In this document: positions 63,573 through 64,000 of the stretch, one piece after another
How the letters are laid out: each line of letters begins with the position of its first letter
Position numbering within the stretch: position 1 is the first letter of the stretch
From: an uncultured Spirochaetaceae bacterium
GTDB taxonomy: Bacteria > Spirochaetota > Spirochaetia > Sphaerochaetales > Sphaerochaetaceae
Reading direction: 5' to 3'
Length of the DNA stretch: 64,000 bases
Assembly (NCBI GenBank): GCA_944390015.1
Contig: CALXOL010000004.1
Span: 62,001-126,000 of the forward strand
Notes under the pieces: generated by a model
What the model saw: the letters and a program-made list of their open reading frames with translations, nothing else
The model's database searches: none
What the model was told of the DNA's origin: nothing
Program-made: the position numbers and the translations under genes

Positions 63573-64000
63573 TAGCGCTCACGATTCTCTTGAGAGCATC
63601 AAGGGTAAGTTCTCTGCTCGTACCATAGTTTATCCTTACGTACTGCTTGTACGCAGGGCCGAACCATGTCCCGTCGTTCATGCAGACTCCCGCTTCTACT
63701 CCGAAGAACGTTGAGAGTATTCCGCCTCCATTTGCGATTTTGTATTTCTGCGTATCTGAGAGAACCTTACTCTCAATCTTATCATATACCTCGGAGCAGT
63801 CTATGAAGGTGACAAACGATGCGTCGGCATTTGCTATCTTCAAAGCTGGGCATTCAGATGCAAGATACTCCTTCATTGCGCTTGCCGTATCTTTAAGATA
63901 TTTGCAAAGGGCCTTGTTATAATCATAAGCCTCAAGATATGCAGCGCTCATCAGCTGTTTAATCGTATAGCCCGGTGTTACGACCCTAAGCGCTCTCTGC
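63559..64000 (-). CDS. MalY/PatB-type PLP aminotransferase (C-terminal part)
   Basis: The frame stays open to the right edge, so the N-terminal two thirds are missing. The visible 147 residues match the small domain of MalY/PatB cystathionine beta-lyase-like proteins: FVTFIDCSEV, GVCMNDGTWFGPAYKQYVRINY and GTSRELTLDALKRI. The PLP lysine lies outside. The stop overlaps the end of addA by 14 bases, tail to tail. Confidence 0.8.
   Translation of the reverse strand, partial: QRALRVVTPGYTIKQLMSAAYLEAYDYNKALCKYLKDTASAMKEYLASECPALKIANADASFVTFIDCSEVYDKIESKVLSDTQKYKIANGGGILSTFFGVEAGVCMNDGTWFGPAYKQYVRINYGTSRELTLDALKRIVSAIKAL

Overview
The window is a dense, roughly 44-45% G+C bacterial chromosome segment with 64 protein genes on both strands, two tRNA genes and no intergenic stretch above 300 bases. 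No transposase, phage gene or CRISPR array is seen. The best guess at origin is a spirochaete, probably a gut-associated, fermentative member of the Sphaerochaetaceae/Spirochaetales. The reasons are a mitochondrial-type EF-G with the [10 protein letters not shown]-loop (the spdEFG1 kind), an HprK/HPr pair, an outer membrane implied by LptA/B/C, CarD, ThyX, and carbohydrate genes (beta-galactosidase, pectinesterase, sugar ABC transporters). Species cannot be assigned from sequence alone.

Layout. 1-5.2 kb: MATE exporter (cut by the edge), malic enzyme, and an overlapping TRIC-AlaX-DedA operon. 5.2-18 kb: purB and lacZ in one unit, radC, a MerR regulator, a sugar ABC importer without its own ATPase plus a sugar isomerase, a carbohydrate-binding protein, a nucleotidyltransferase, a lipoprotein and a HIT protein. 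18-26.4 kb: EF-G, a small RecA-like ATPase, HxlR and MarR regulators, a DUF234-type ATPase, a SprT-DUF2786 protein, and oppDF without permeases. 26.5-31.5 kb: rimO-pcrA, then a strong promoter with a long structured leader ahead of rplM-rpsI. 31.5-39 kb: a two-component system, recX, lone trpB, pectinesterase, an alkylation-repair protein and an amino-acid ABC operon. 39-50 kb: tRNA-Val, carD-ispD-ispF, malQ-rsmE-thyX, a spore-photolyase-like protein, uvrC, and hprK-ptsH-(lexA-like)-holA. 50-55.7 kb: hpf, a LUD protein and ymdB-rseC-lptC-lptA-lptB-rpoN. 55.7-64 kb: tRNA-Leu, an anchored endonuclease, a CPBP protease, addB-addA and the end of a PatB/MalY aminotransferase.

The most striking pattern is in gene starts. 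About half of the transcription units have a good -10 element ending only 5-9 bases before the start codon and no Shine-Dalgarno sequence, often with a matching -35 at 17 bases. That predicts leaderless mRNAs. The other units have ordinary AGGAGG sites. Other points for a second look: a LexA-fold protein whose Ser/Lys dyad is replaced, a YmdB protein with several metal ligands replaced, a PcrA with two tandem C-terminal Tudor-like repeats, an rplM leader starting with a hairpin, and paired palindromes at three promoters.

DNA repair is heavily represented (pcrA, addAB, uvrC, recX, radC, SPL-like, AlkD-like). The lpt-rpoN-hpf-hprK-ptsH region mirrors the proteobacterial lpt-rpoN-hpf-ptsN-rapZ-npr cluster, with HprK where PtsN would be and a LUD gene inserted on the opposite strand.
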